In this document: positions 50,581 to 60,449 of the stretch, in pieces
Layout: every line of letters begins with the position of its first letter
Position numbering within the stretch: position 1 is the first letter of the stretch
Assembly: GCA_913055615.1 (NCBI GenBank)
Contig: CAJXKK010000002.1
Coordinates: 1-64,000, forward strand
DNA from: an uncultured Ectothiorhodospiraceae bacterium
GTDB taxonomy: Bacteria; Pseudomonadota; Gammaproteobacteria; XJ16; Halofilaceae
DNA: 64,000 nt
Direction: 5' to 3'
Made by a program: the position numbers and the translations under genes
Notes under the pieces: generated by a model
What the model was told of the DNA's origin: nothing
The model's input: the letters and a program-made list of their open reading frames with translations, nothing else
Database searches by the model: none

Positions 50581-52500
50581 ATGCTTCAGTCGTTCAAGGA
50601 TCGTATCCGCGGTTCCCGGTGGCTCGGTTACACCATCGTTGGAATCATTTCCGTACCGTTCGCGCTTTGGGGCATCCAGGCTTACATGGGCGGTGGGGGT
50701 CAGTCAGAGGCCGCAACGGTCAATGGCGAGGAGATCCCGGAACGCGAGGTACAGCGCCTGGTTGCCCAACAGCGCCAGTCGCTCAACGAGCGGTTCGATG
50801 GCAACCTGCCGGATGCATTTTCGGACGGGATGCTGCGTGAACGAGTGCTTGAGCAGCTGATTTCCCGCGAACTGCTGGAACAGACCGCCGCCGATGCGAA
50901 TCTGCAGCTCGGTGAACAGGCGTTGGCCGAGCGCATCCGCGGGCAGTCCATGTTCCAGCGCGATGGCGGATTCGATCGCGATCTCTACCGCCAGATCCTT
51001 GGACGATCCGGCCTGACACCGAGTCAGTACGAGAGGCGGGTGCGCGACAGTGCCCGAGTCGAGCAGCTGCGCCAGGCGATCCGGAGTTCAGCGTTCGTAC
51101 TTGAACCGGAGGCTCGGCGGCTGGCCCGTTTGAGCGGACAGGAACGCGATGTCGTGTCTCTGCGCTACAGCCGTGATGCCGCGCGCGAGGCCGTTGAGGT
51201 CGGCGACGACGCGGTCGAGGCATATTACGAACAGAACCAGGATCGTTTCCAGACGCCGGAACAGGTGCGCCTGGCCTGGGTGGAACTGGATATGGATTCG
51301 CTGAAAGAACAGGTCGAGGTCACGGAGGAAGATCTGCGGAGTGAATACGAGTCGGCCGGCCAACGGTATCGAGAGGCGGCTGAACGCGAAGCGGCCCATA
51401 TCCTGATCGAGGTCCCGGAAGACGCCGATGACGCGGCGGAACAGCAGGCCCTGGAAGAGATCCGCTCGCTGCGCGAGCGGCTTGAGCAGGGCGAGGATTT
51501 CGCCGGGCTGGCCGAGGAGTACTCGGACGATAGCGGCTCGGCGCGCCAGGGGGGTGATCTCGGGTTCGTGAAGCGCGGGATGATGGTCGAACCGTTCGAT
51601 GAGGCACTGTTCTCGCTGTCCGATGAGGGCAGCGTCAGCGATCCCGTGCGTACGACCTACGGTTATCACCTGATCAAGCTCAAGGGGCTCCGCGAGCGGG
51701 AACAGAAGCCGTTTGAAGAAGTCAAAGACGAGATCCGCGATGACCTGCGGACCCGCCGGGCAGAGGAGCGTTTCTACGAACGGGTGGAAATGCTCCAGAA
51801 TACCGCCTACGAAAACCCCGACAGCCTTGAGGCGGTCGCCGATGCGACCGGCCTCTCCATCCAGCGCAGCGAGTGGATCTCCAGGGACACGGGCGAAGGG
51901 ATCGGTTCACACGAAGCGGTCCGCGAGGCGGCGTTCAGTGCTACGGTCCTTGATGAACGCCGCAACAGCGACGTGATCGAACTGGACCAGCGACGTATTG
52001 CGGTGATCCGCGTACGCGATCATCGGCAGCCGCGGCCGAAACCGCTGGAGGATGTCCGCGCGGAGGTACGTGAACGGCTCGAGTCGGAACGCCTCGAGCG
52101 CCGGATGCGCGAATGGTCGGAGTCGGTGGTCGAGCGGCTGAATGCCGGTGAAGACGCCGAAGATATCGCGGCGGATGAGGGCGTGGAGCGCGTCGAACAC
52201 GGCTGGATCAGCCGCAATTCGACCGAGGCGGGCCGTAACCTTGTAGAGACCGCGTTCGGGCTTGCATCCGCGGAGGACGGGCGGGCTTACGCGGATCTCA
52301 CGCTGGAGGACGGCACGCGGGCCGTGCTGGCCGTGCGTGACGTACGCTACCCGGACGTGTCGGAAACCGCGCTCACGCGCACCCGCGAGCGGCGGGCACG
52401 GATTCAGGCGGAGGCGGAGCTCCGTTCATGGATGGAGGCCCTGCGCGCTGAGGCGGATATCGTGAGGCGCGATGGCGGGGGGCAGTCCCGCCAACGCTGA
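50581..52500 (+). CDS. ppiD: Periplasmic folding chaperone PpiD
   Basis: Inner-membrane-anchored, SurA-like chaperone near the Sec translocon. It has 639 residues. A single N-terminal transmembrane segment lies at about 14-37 (WLGYTIVGIISVPFALWGI). A SurA-N-like helical region follows (about 40-190). A parvulin (PpiC) domain is at about 271-371 (AAHILIEVP, GGDLGFVKRGMMVEPFD, YGYHLIKL). Its usual active-site residues look only partly kept, as in other PpiD. A second, poorly conserved domain ends the protein. Confidence 0.94.
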   Translation: MLQSFKDRIRGSRWLGYTIVGIISVPFALWGIQAYMGGGGQSEAATVNGEEIPEREVQRLVAQQRQSLNERFDGNLPDAFSDGMLRERVLEQLISRELLEQTAADANLQLGEQALAERIRGQSMFQRDGGFDRDLYRQILGRSGLTPSQYERRVRDSARVEQLRQAIRSSAFVLEPEARRLARLSGQERDVVSLRYSRDAAREAVEVGDDAVEAYYEQNQDRFQTPEQVRLAWVELDMDSLKEQVEVTEEDLRSEYESAGQRYREAAEREAAHILIEVPEDADDAAEQQALEEIRSLRERLEQGEDFAGLAEEYSDDSGSARQGGDLGFVKRGMMVEPFDEALFSLSDEGSVSDPVRTTYGYHLIKLKGLREREQKPFEEVKDEIRDDLRTRRAEERFYERVEMLQNTAYENPDSLEAVADATGLSIQRSEWISRDTGEGIGSHEAVREAAFSATVLDERRNSDVIELDQRRIAVIRVRDHRQPRPKPLEDVRAEVRERLESERLERRMREWSESVVERLNAGEDAEDIAADEGVERVEHGWISRNSTEAGRNLVETAFGLASAEDGRAYADLTLEDGTRAVLAVRDVRYPDVSETALTRTRERRARIQAEAELRSWMEALRAEADIVRRDGGGQSRQR

Positions 52501-52653
52501 TTCCGTTTGCGAGGCCGGCCCGGGGACCACGCATGTTGATCCAGAGCGGCGGTGCTGGTGGCGTGACTGAGCGCCTCCCACCCCGCGTTTCCGCCCGCTT
52601 TTGGGGCCCGCCCTGCGCCAGGGCCGGAGCCCTGGCGGCGATCGCGGGCCGGT

Positions 52654-53433
52654 TCAGACGTCTACCGCGACCGTGAAATTCGCGCCCGCGTCCACATAGA
52701 CCACTTCTCCCGTTATACCAGAGGCCAGGTCGGAGCACAGGAAGGCGGCCGTGTTGCCGACCTCTTCGGTCGTTACGTTCTTGCGCAGGGGGGACATCTT
52801 CTCGGCCTGATCCAGCAGCTTGCGGAAATCACCGATCCCCGATGCCGCCAGCGTCCGGATCGCGCCCGCCGAGACCGCGTTGACGCGCACGCCCGAAGGG
52901 CCCATCGCGTAAGCCATATAGCGGACGTTCGCTTCCAGACTCGCCTTGGCCACGCCCATCACATTGTAATTCGGCATCGCGCGCTCGGCGCCGAGGTAGG
53001 TCAGGGTCAGGATCGCGCTCCGCTCCGTCAGAAGGGGGCGCAGCGCCTTGCCCATGGCGGCGAGACTGTATGAACTGATGTCGTGCGCCTGACTGAAGCC
53101 TTCGCGCGTAAGGTTCTCCAGGTAATCACCGTCGAGATGGTCGCGGGGCGCGTGTGCGATCGCATGCACGATAATATCAAGTCCATCCCAGCGCGACTGA
53201 ATCGCCGCGGGCAGCGCGTCGATTTGCCTGTCATCGGCCACGTCAAGGGGCATCAGAAAGTCGCTGTCGAGCTGGCCGGCAAGGTCACGTACGCGCGATT
53301 CCAGTCGGTCGTTCTGATACGTAAAGGCCAGTTCGGCGCCCTGTGCGTGCATCGCCTCGGCGATGCCCCACGCGATCGAGCGCTTGCTTGCAACGCCCGT
53401 GATCAGTGCGCGCTTGCCGTCGAGAAAGCCCAT
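52654..53433 (-). CDS. fabI: Enoyl-[acyl-carrier-protein] reductase (NADH)
   Basis: Reduces trans-2-enoyl-ACP in fatty acid elongation. It has 259 residues from ATG 53433; an upstream ATG at 53538 is unlikely. The NADH loop is [15 protein letters not shown]. The catalytic residues are Tyr146, Tyr156 and Lys163 with E. coli numbering. Positions 93-94 are Ala-His, where E. coli has Gly-Phe. It is convergent with ppiD; the spacer has overlapping CAGGGC hairpins (about 52607-52637) without a T-run. Triclosan sensitivity cannot be read from the sequence. Confidence 0.96.
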   Translation of the reverse strand: MGFLDGKRALITGVASKRSIAWGIAEAMHAQGAELAFTYQNDRLESRVRDLAGQLDSDFLMPLDVADDRQIDALPAAIQSRWDGLDIIVHAIAHAPRDHLDGDYLENLTREGFSQAHDISSYSLAAMGKALRPLLTERSAILTLTYLGAERAMPNYNVMGVAKASLEANVRYMAYAMGPSGVRVNAVSAGAIRTLAASGIGDFRKLLDQAEKMSPLRKNVTTEEVGNTAAFLCSDLASGITGEVVYVDAGANFTVAVDV

Positions 53434-53464
53434 GTGCCCGTCCGTTGTTGATAGAGAGGGGCGA

Positions 53465-53494
53465 ATAATAGTCCAGTGGCGCCCGTCACGACAA
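53465..53494 (-). promoter_or_regulatory. Predicted sigma-70 promoter for fabI
   Basis: On the minus strand: TTGTCG (53494-53489), an 18-base spacer and TATTAT (53470-53465), about 32 bases before the fabI ATG. It lies in the cyclase-fabI spacer, so fabI need not depend on cyclase transcription. Confidence 0.5.
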
Positions 53495-53567
53495 ACGTCG
53501 CGGTGTTTCTCCGTCGATGTCCGCTGTCCGGCCCGCATGGCCGACGTGAGCCAATTCGCGTGTCAGG

Positions 53568-55793
53568 CTATTTTGTCTGGTGGGTGAACACGCCGTCCCA
53601 GTCATCCGGCGGCGGATGGTTGCGGAAGTGCATGATCCGGTCCAGATACATGGCGTACACGGTATCGTCCGGATATTCCCGGGAAAGCGAGAAGAACTCG
53701 CGTTCAGCGCCATCCCAGTCACGCTGACGGTATTTCTCCAGCGCGGCGTGGTAGCGCTTGAGCGCTTTGCGTGTTTCGCGTTCCACTTCATCGATCGGGC
53801 CGATCGGTTCGTGGATGGCGACGGGGCGATCCTTGCCCTTGACCCGAACGACGTCGAGTTCGCGGAATTCGAATTCCGGTACGGCATCGCGCGTGGACTC
53901 GCTCACGATCATATCGACGCCGTAGGTCCGCGTGAGCCCTTCCAGGCGTGAGCCCAGATTGACGGCATCGCCGAGGGCCGTGTAGGCCATGCGGAACTCG
54001 GAGCCCATGTTGCCGACGTTCATCATGCCGGTGTTGAGTCCGATTCCCACCTCGAGCGCGGGCCAGCCTTCGTGCTCGAAATCCGGCTGCATTGCTTTCA
54101 TGGTGCGCTGCATCTCCCATGCGGCATGCAGCGCATGGCGCGCGTGGTCCGGATCGGTAAGCGGTGCGCCCCAGAAAGCCATGATCGCATCACCCATGTA
54201 TTTGTCGATCGTACCCCGTTGCTGGTGGATGATCCGAGTCATCGGCGTCAGAAAGGCGTTAATCAGGCGCGTGAGCTCGGAAGGCTCAAGGTTCTCGGAG
54301 ATACCGGTGAATCCACGTACGTCGGAGAACAAGACCGTCATCTCACGGCTCTCACCCGCGAGTGAGACCTCCTCTGGCGCCTTGTCCATTTCCTCGACCA
54401 GTTCGGGCGGTATGTACTGCCCGAAAAGCCTGGCCAGCTGGCGCTTGCCGCGGGTTTCCACGAAAAAGCCCCAAGCCACATGGAAGATGAATAACAAAGC
54501 GATCAGCAGCAGAGGGGACGCAAGGGGCAGGACCAGGTCGGCACTGCTCCACGCCATCACGTTGGTTGATACGACCAGGGCGGCGATTCCGGTGATCGCC
54601 ACGGAGAGCCAGAGCGGGGGCAGCAGCGGCAGGAGTATGGTCAGGCCGATACCGAGCACGGCCAGGATGATGAATTCATAGCCGAGCAGATAGGCCGGTC
54701 GCTGCTTGATCCGGCCATCGAGGATGCCGGATATGATGTTGGCGTGGACCTCGACTCCGGGATAGACGTTCTGAACGGGGGTGGAGCGCAGATCGAGGAG
54801 GCCCGCCGCGGTCGCGCCCACGAGTACGATCCGGTCCTTGAGGACGCCGGGATCGGCCGTGCGGTCCAGGATGTCGGCGGCCGATACATAGGGGAAACTG
54901 GACTGCCGGCCACGGTAGGGCACGAGTACCGCGCCCTGTTCATCAACCGGGATCTCGCGGTTGCCCATCCGCAGCGATTCCATGGCCTGATAGCCGTTGT
55001 CCTCGCGGGCTACTTCGAGTTCGACATCGGGCCAGTCCAGAGCCGCGCGCACGGTCTCGAGTGCCAGCAGCCCGTACAGGTCACCTTCGTATCCCTGGAT
55101 CAGGGGTACGCGCCGGAAGACGCCGTCACGACCCACCAGCGGATTGTCGAAAAAACCGCCACTCGCGGCGGCCTCCTGCAGGACCGGCAGATTGCCGCTG
55201 TAGCCCTCGGGCGCGACGATCGGCAATCGCTGCAGCCCATCATCGGCCCCGCCAGCGCCGAGCGGTGGGGGCAGCATGCCCACGGTGGCATTGGAGCCGG
55301 GGTCGACATGGTTGCGGAAGAAGAAGCCGAGCACCGCATTGCGATCCTCGAGCGCACGAGCGAAGGCGCGGTCACGATCGAGTTCCGGTGCGATGTCGCG
55401 GTATTGGTCCATGAACTTCGGGTCATCCGCCAGCGGACCATCGGCGAGTCGCTGCAGGATGCGCAGACCCGAACTCTCATCGCGTTCGGCGAATACCACA
55501 TCGAAGCCGACTGTGCGCGCACCATAATCGTCATAGAGTTGATCGACCATGCGTGCCAGCACATCCCTCGACCAGGGCCAGCGACCGACTTGATTAAGGC
55601 TTTCCTCATCGATCGCTACGATGACCACACGGTCATCAACTGTCCCGGGCAGCGTGAGCTGAAGGCGGGTGTCGTAGGCCACGTTTTCGAGTTGTTCGAG
55701 AAAACCGAGCCGGAACACTCCGGTCGCGTGCAGCAGGAAGGGAACGATCAGCAACAGACTGATGCCGAGCCGGATGTAGCGTTGAATGGTCAC
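53568..55793 (-). CDS. CHASE2-domain class III adenylate/guanylate cyclase
   Basis: Predicted membrane sensor making cAMP (or cGMP). It has 741 residues. An N-terminal helix (about 7-25) precedes an extracytoplasmic CHASE2 domain (about 45-360; GRWPWSRD and DRIVLVGATAAG are the family marks). Three hydrophobic helices lie at about 365-450. The cyclase domain is at about 480-660: metal Asp491 in LFSDVRGFT, Lys531 and Asp535 in DKYMGDAIMAFW, and Asn612 in LGDAVNLGSRLE. A short TPR-like tail (KRYHAALEKYRQRDWDGAE) follows. Substrate choice is not proven. Encoded upstream of fabI on the same strand and divergent from pdxJ. Confidence 0.92.
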   Translation of the reverse strand: MTIQRYIRLGISLLLIVPFLLHATGVFRLGFLEQLENVAYDTRLQLTLPGTVDDRVVIVAIDEESLNQVGRWPWSRDVLARMVDQLYDDYGARTVGFDVVFAERDESSGLRILQRLADGPLADDPKFMDQYRDIAPELDRDRAFARALEDRNAVLGFFFRNHVDPGSNATVGMLPPPLGAGGADDGLQRLPIVAPEGYSGNLPVLQEAAASGGFFDNPLVGRDGVFRRVPLIQGYEGDLYGLLALETVRAALDWPDVELEVAREDNGYQAMESLRMGNREIPVDEQGAVLVPYRGRQSSFPYVSAADILDRTADPGVLKDRIVLVGATAAGLLDLRSTPVQNVYPGVEVHANIISGILDGRIKQRPAYLLGYEFIILAVLGIGLTILLPLLPPLWLSVAITGIAALVVSTNVMAWSSADLVLPLASPLLLIALLFIFHVAWGFFVETRGKRQLARLFGQYIPPELVEEMDKAPEEVSLAGESREMTVLFSDVRGFTGISENLEPSELTRLINAFLTPMTRIIHQQRGTIDKYMGDAIMAFWGAPLTDPDHARHALHAAWEMQRTMKAMQPDFEHEGWPALEVGIGLNTGMMNVGNMGSEFRMAYTALGDAVNLGSRLEGLTRTYGVDMIVSESTRDAVPEFEFRELDVVRVKGKDRPVAIHEPIGPIDEVERETRKALKRYHAALEKYRQRDWDGAEREFFSLSREYPDDTVYAMYLDRIMHFRNHPPPDDWDGVFTHQTK

Positions 55794-55950
55794 GTCAGCC
55801 GTGAGTCATCGTCTGTCTGGTGGGTTTCACCTGTTCGGGAATGGCGCCGACGATAGCAGAAGCGCCGGGCGACCACTACTGAGTAGCGGGCCGTCGCGCT
55901 TACTGGTACGGTCCCGGGGTTAACCGGATACGCAAGCAGGAGGACTCCCC

Positions 55951-56700
55951 GTGAGCAATCCCATGACCAATGGGGCGATCAGACTCGGTGTGAATATCGA
56001 TCATATCGCGACCGTCCGGCAGGCGCGTGGGACAGGGTATCCCGATCCGTTGTTCGCGGCGTTTCAGGCGGCCGAGGCGGGCGCGGATGGCATAACCATG
56101 CATCTGCGCGAAGACCGCCGACATATCCAGGATCGGGACGTGTACAGGGTGCGAGAGCACGTCGACTGCCGCCTCAACCTGGAGATGGCGACGACGGATG
56201 AGATGGTCGCGATCGCCGAGGATCTGCGGCCGCCCGACTGCTGTCTTGTGCCCGAGCGGCGCGAGGAGCTGACTACCGAGGGCGGACTGGATGTGATCGC
56301 CGCGGGGTCACGGCTGGGTGAGGTATGTCCACGGCTGGCGGCGGCGGGCATCCAGGTCTCGCTTTTCATCGATCCCGATACCGCTCAGATCGATGCCGCG
56401 GCTGAGGCGGGCGCGCACGCGGTCGAGATCCATACGGGCCGCTATGCGGATGCAATGAGCGATGCCGCGCGTCGGCAGGAACTTGAGGCCGTGGCACGGG
56501 CGGTCAAATACGGGGTCGATGCCGGGCTGTACGTGCATGCCGGGCACGGGCTCCACTACGACAACGTGGAACCGGTCGCCGCGATGCCGGGCGTGCGTGA
56601 GCTCAATATCGGTCACGCGATCGTGGCCCGGGCACTCAGCGTCGGGCTCGCCGACGCGGTGGCCGCAATGAAGGCCATCATGCGCGAGGCGCGCCCGTGA
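55951..56700 (+). CDS. pdxJ: Pyridoxine 5'-phosphate synthase
   Basis: Condenses 3-amino-2-oxopropyl phosphate with deoxyxylulose 5-phosphate to pyridoxine 5'-phosphate (vitamin B6). It has 249 residues from GTG 55951, with AGGAGG 8-13 bases upstream. [16 protein letters not shown] is the N-terminal signature, [16 protein letters not shown] a second one, and the phosphate end is AGHGLHYDN. acpS, its usual partner, does not follow; the next gene is on the other strand. Confidence 0.95.
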   Translation: MSNPMTNGAIRLGVNIDHIATVRQARGTGYPDPLFAAFQAAEAGADGITMHLREDRRHIQDRDVYRVREHVDCRLNLEMATTDEMVAIAEDLRPPDCCLVPERREELTTEGGLDVIAAGSRLGEVCPRLAAAGIQVSLFIDPDTAQIDAAAEAGAHAVEIHTGRYADAMSDAARRQELEAVARAVKYGVDAGLYVHAGHGLHYDNVEPVAAMPGVRELNIGHAIVARALSVGLADAVAAMKAIMREARP

Positions 56701-56780
56701 AGGCGGCTGACTCCGATAGCGGCGTCGGACCGTGCGCCACGGTGGTCCTCGACCCGATGGGCGGCTCCGGCCCGGCTTTC

Positions 56781-59522
56781 TCAGGTGTCGGCACCGCCGC
56801 GGGTGTCGCCACCCTCCATTTCCAGCAATACGTCAACCGTACTGCATACGGCGTCAAGGGCGCTTGCGGGATCTTCGCCATTGCGGATTCGTTCCTCGAG
56901 TACGGCAATGTCCTGGCGCAGGCGCGGCACACCGCAGTATGCCGCTGCGCCCTTGAGTCGATGGGCTGCTGCCAGTAAGGCCTGGCGATCTTCGCGGTCG
57001 TGCGCCGAGTACAGTTCCGCGCGGCTCGACGGCAGGTGCCGACACAGCATGGCGAACAGCTCATCGGCGACGCCGGGGCGCCCACCGGCCCGGCTCTCGG
57101 CGTCTTCCCCGTCGTAATAGGGAGGCGGGGGGGCAGGGGGGCGCGAAACGGATCCCGCGCGGGTTGCCGGTGCGTCGCTGTTGTCCTCTCCGGGATGGCA
57201 CCACTCCGTGAGACGTTGCAGCAGGGTTGTGCGACTGATGGGTTTCACCAGGACATCGTTCATACCCGCCGCCATGGCCGCGTGCGCCTGATCGGCGAAG
57301 GCATCCGCGGTGATCGCCAGGATCGGCGTGTCGGCATTGACCTCGCCCGGGGTGCGCAGCATCGAGCTCGTCTCGATACCATCGCGTTCCGGGAGATGGA
57401 TATCCATCAGGATTGCGTCAAATCGCGTCAGGCGGGCGTAGTAAAGCGCCTCGTCACTGCCGGTCGCAGCTACCGTCTCCCAGCCCGTGCCCTCGAGGAA
57501 TGATTCGAGCAGTTTCAGATTGACCGGCTGATCGTCGACCACCAGGACTTTCCCGGATGGGACATCGTCGAACCGGTCCCAGGCGGGATACCGCCACGCC
57601 GTCGAGGCGTCCTCGGGCGCGCGCAGAGCGCACTCCAGTGCATCGCGCAGGATCCGGGCGTTCGGCGTTTTCTGCACGACATGGGCGAAGCCGCTGTCCA
57701 GCAGCCGCCGATGGATCTCGGGGCCGTCGGCGTACGCATACGCGAGTATCGGGGTGTTAGCGGTCACCATCGACTCCGGTGAGGGCATTGTTCCAGCATG
57801 TACGTCTGCAGCCCGAATATGGACGACGATCGCGTCCACCGCGGACGTGTCGGGCCATCGGGAGGCGGGGCGGTTCGTGTCAATCGGCTCGGCGTCGATC
57901 CCGGCCGCCGCGAGGATGTCGACGTGGGTGGCGATGAAATCGGGATCACCATCGATCACCAGCACGACCCGTCGCCGTGGCCCATGGTGATCGCGGCCAA
58001 GTGCGGCATGGGCCTTGTCGAGTTCAAGCTTGAACCAGAATTCCGAGCCGACGCCCGGCTCACTGCGGAATTCAATCAGACCGTCCATCAGGAACACGAT
58101 CTCGCTGGCGATGTGGAGACCCAGGCCGGTTCCGGTGGCACGCGGGCGCTCGTCGCCGCGCGTGTCTTCCCCCTGGGCAAACGCCTGGAAAAGTCGGGCC
58201 TGTGCCTCGTGCGGGATACCCCGTCCGGTGTCGACGAAGGAAAAGGTCAACGCGACCCCCCCATCCGCGCGCGAGGTGGCGTGCGCGCAGATCCGGACAC
58301 ACCCCTGGTCGGTGAATTTCACGGAATTGCTGGCCAGATTGATGAGGACCTGGTTGAGGCGAACGGCATCGACCCGGACCGTCGAGTGGCGACGCGGTAC
58401 GGGACTGACGACGAATTCGACGCCTTTGGCGAACGCCTGCGGGGCCAGCAGATTGAAGGTCTCGTACAGGAGTTCATTGATATCCGTGTCCACGTACTCC
58501 AGTTCCATATGACCCGATTCGATTTTGGACAGGTCGAGGATACCGTTGAGCAGGCTGAGCAGGCTGTGCGCGGAGCTCTGGATCGTCGCGAGATAATCGG
58601 CGTAAACGGGGTCGAGGTCGGCCCGTTCCAGCAGTTCCGTGAAACCGAGGATGGAATTCATCGGCGTACGGATTTCGTGACTGATGTTCGCCAGGAAACG
58701 CGATTTGAATTCGCTGGCCGCCTCGGCTTCCCGTCGCGCCGATTCCAGTTCGGCGTTGCGCTCCTCGAGTTCGGCGAGCGTGTCCTGCAATTCGCGTGTG
58801 GCGCTTGCGATGCGTTCATGCAGCGAGCGTCGCGTGCCCTCGATGTCGGCGGCGAGCTCACGCACCCCGCGTTCGAGCCGCCCGAACTCGCCGCCCGATT
58901 CGGCGCTCGGGCGATCGTCATACTCGCCGGAACGGATCCTCTCGACGCCGCGCGCGATGCGCTGAACCGGATCGGTCACACTGCGGCCTATGCGTATGGC
59001 GACGAGCGCGGTGAGGGCCAGGGCAACGGCCGTCAGCGCAAGCCCTTCGAGCAGGAGCATCATCTGCTCCTGCCGCGCCCGGGCCAGATCGACCGCGATC
59101 TCGACCGATCCGAGTGATTCCTGGTCAGGCAACGCAGTGGCCGAAATATTCCCGAAGGACGGATTGTCGATGGTATGGGTGACGCGTACCCCGTCCCCGG
59201 CGGGCGCCGGCGGGGTGCCGGGCCGCGCACGCAGGAGGACGTTATCCGTGTGATCCCGGATGGTGATCGAGGCGATCGCTGTCCGGTCCGTGATGAGCGT
59301 ATTCGCGAGCGCCTCGAGGAGCGGGCCGTCGTCTGGCGCCGTCACCACATGGGCCGCCACCGGCCCGATCTCGGCTGCGACCGCGCGCGCGTGCTCGAGG
59401 GCGCGTCGTTCGGCGGTCTGTATCTGCTGGTACGCGTTGTAGGCGGACAATACAATCGCCAGCATCGCGGCAGGCAGCAGCGCGATCAGCAGGACACGGC
59501 GCTGGATGCTCCAGTTCTTCAT
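56781..59522 (-). CDS. BarA/GacS-like hybrid sensor histidine kinase
   Basis: Membrane sensor with a built-in phosphorelay. It has 913 residues from ATG 59522; the longer frame lacks support. Order: TM1 (about 9-29), periplasmic region, TM2 (about 160-183), HAMP (about 183-235), coiled-coil, HisKA with phosphorylated His near 281 in SHEIRTPMNS, HATPase (GRGIP and GTGLGLHIA), a first receiver (about 530-640) that lacks the phospho-accepting Asp, a normal second receiver (VLVVDDQP, Asp near 705 in LMDIHLPERDG), and an HPt domain with its His near 852 (AAHRLKGAA). BarA/GacS identity is suggested by architecture; the UvrY/GacA partner is not in the window. Confidence 0.9.
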   Translation of the reverse strand: MKNWSIQRRVLLIALLPAAMLAIVLSAYNAYQQIQTAERRALEHARAVAAEIGPVAAHVVTAPDDGPLLEALANTLITDRTAIASITIRDHTDNVLLRARPGTPPAPAGDGVRVTHTIDNPSFGNISATALPDQESLGSVEIAVDLARARQEQMMLLLEGLALTAVALALTALVAIRIGRSVTDPVQRIARGVERIRSGEYDDRPSAESGGEFGRLERGVRELAADIEGTRRSLHERIASATRELQDTLAELEERNAELESARREAEAASEFKSRFLANISHEIRTPMNSILGFTELLERADLDPVYADYLATIQSSAHSLLSLLNGILDLSKIESGHMELEYVDTDINELLYETFNLLAPQAFAKGVEFVVSPVPRRHSTVRVDAVRLNQVLINLASNSVKFTDQGCVRICAHATSRADGGVALTFSFVDTGRGIPHEAQARLFQAFAQGEDTRGDERPRATGTGLGLHIASEIVFLMDGLIEFRSEPGVGSEFWFKLELDKAHAALGRDHHGPRRRVVLVIDGDPDFIATHVDILAAAGIDAEPIDTNRPASRWPDTSAVDAIVVHIRAADVHAGTMPSPESMVTANTPILAYAYADGPEIHRRLLDSGFAHVVQKTPNARILRDALECALRAPEDASTAWRYPAWDRFDDVPSGKVLVVDDQPVNLKLLESFLEGTGWETVAATGSDEALYYARLTRFDAILMDIHLPERDGIETSSMLRTPGEVNADTPILAITADAFADQAHAAMAAGMNDVLVKPISRTTLLQRLTEWCHPGEDNSDAPATRAGSVSRPPAPPPPYYDGEDAESRAGGRPGVADELFAMLCRHLPSSRAELYSAHDREDRQALLAAAHRLKGAAAYCGVPRLRQDIAVLEERIRNGEDPASALDAVCSTVDVLLEMEGGDTRGGADT

Positions 59523-59655
59523 GATCGCCCCATCCGTGCAACGGGGCCCCGGCCGCCCGGGAGTCGCGGCTGGTAACGCGATAGGCCGGGAACGGGGCAG
59601 GGCGCTCGGTGCGCAGGATATGCGGGAGCGCTGCGAGGAGTGGATGCGATGCGTT

Positions 59656-60372
59656 TCAGGAAACCAGGAATTCCATCTTGACGCCGGCAACCTCCAGCAC
59701 GGACTCGTTGTCGAGCCGAACGGCCTCGCTACCCACCTGCTGACCATCGACGGATGGATGGCCACCGTCCTTTGCTTCGATTTCGATCAGGAAGTATCCC
59801 TGGGCGCGCCTGCTGATCGCGGCGACCTGGACACCCGGTTTGCCGAGTGTGGTGAGGGCCTTTTTCAGTTCGAGTTCCTTGCCCGCATTGGCGCCGCTGA
59901 TAACCCGTACATGCGCGCGGCCGGCCGCCTGTTCGACGGAGCGATCGGACTCGGCGGCGAGTTGCCGCCCGAGCGCTTCTACCGAGCGATCCATGGACTC
60001 ACTGCCACCCTTCTCCGGCATCCCCTTCGCGTCCGGGCGGATCACCATTGTGCGCTCGAAGTCGTTGTCGTGGCCCCGTGACGCCGCTTCGTTGGAGTAG
60101 GTCAGCAGATGCTTGCCGATCATGATGGCGTCGCCGTCCTGCAGGGCGTATTTCTTGATCAGAGAGCCGTTGACACAGGTCCCGTTGGTACTGTTCTGGT
60201 CCTCGAGGAACGAATCGTTGAGGATCGTCAGTATCCGCGCGTGGTGGCCACTGACCGCCAGATTGTCGATCTGGATGTCATTGTCCGCCTTGCGGCCGAT
60301 CGTCATCTGTTCCTGGTCGAGTTCATACTCGCCAACGACCTGGTCATTGAACGAGAGCGTCAGCTTGGCCAT
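59656..60372 (-). CDS. Double-FHA phosphopeptide-binding protein
   Basis: Cytosolic, 238 residues from ATG 60372, with GGGGA upstream. FHA 1 (about 1-95) has the phospho-threonine-binding signature: MTIGRKADND, then SGHHARI and NSTNGTCVNG. FHA 2 (about 155-238) is degenerate: the GR motif is TTLGKPG and the SxxH motif is altered. The linker holds ERTMVIRP, a T-x-V-I motif also found (as T-x-V-hydrophobic) in the kinase. No other catalytic domain. Last gene of the kinase-phosphatase-FHA group, 77 bases after the PP2C gene. Confidence 0.88.
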   Translation of the reverse strand: MAKLTLSFNDQVVGEYELDQEQMTIGRKADNDIQIDNLAVSGHHARILTILNDSFLEDQNSTNGTCVNGSLIKKYALQDGDAIMIGKHLLTYSNEAASRGHDNDFERTMVIRPDAKGMPEKGGSESMDRSVEALGRQLAAESDRSVEQAAGRAHVRVISGANAGKELELKKALTTLGKPGVQVAAISRRAQGYFLIEIEAKDGGHPSVDGQQVGSEAVRLDNESVLEVAGVKMEFLVS

Positions 60373-60449
60373 GATGTGTGTGTCCCCGGGCGACTGTCGT
60401 ACGCTCCCACGCCCTCGTGCAGTCCGATTCCGGTCATGTACAGGTTCCC

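Noticed and set aside
56697-56978. Short plus-strand frame overlapping the pdxJ stop, considered as acpS
   Set aside because: It lacks every AcpS motif (no GIGTDIVEI-like start), and most of it is antisense to the HPt end of the hybrid kinase.
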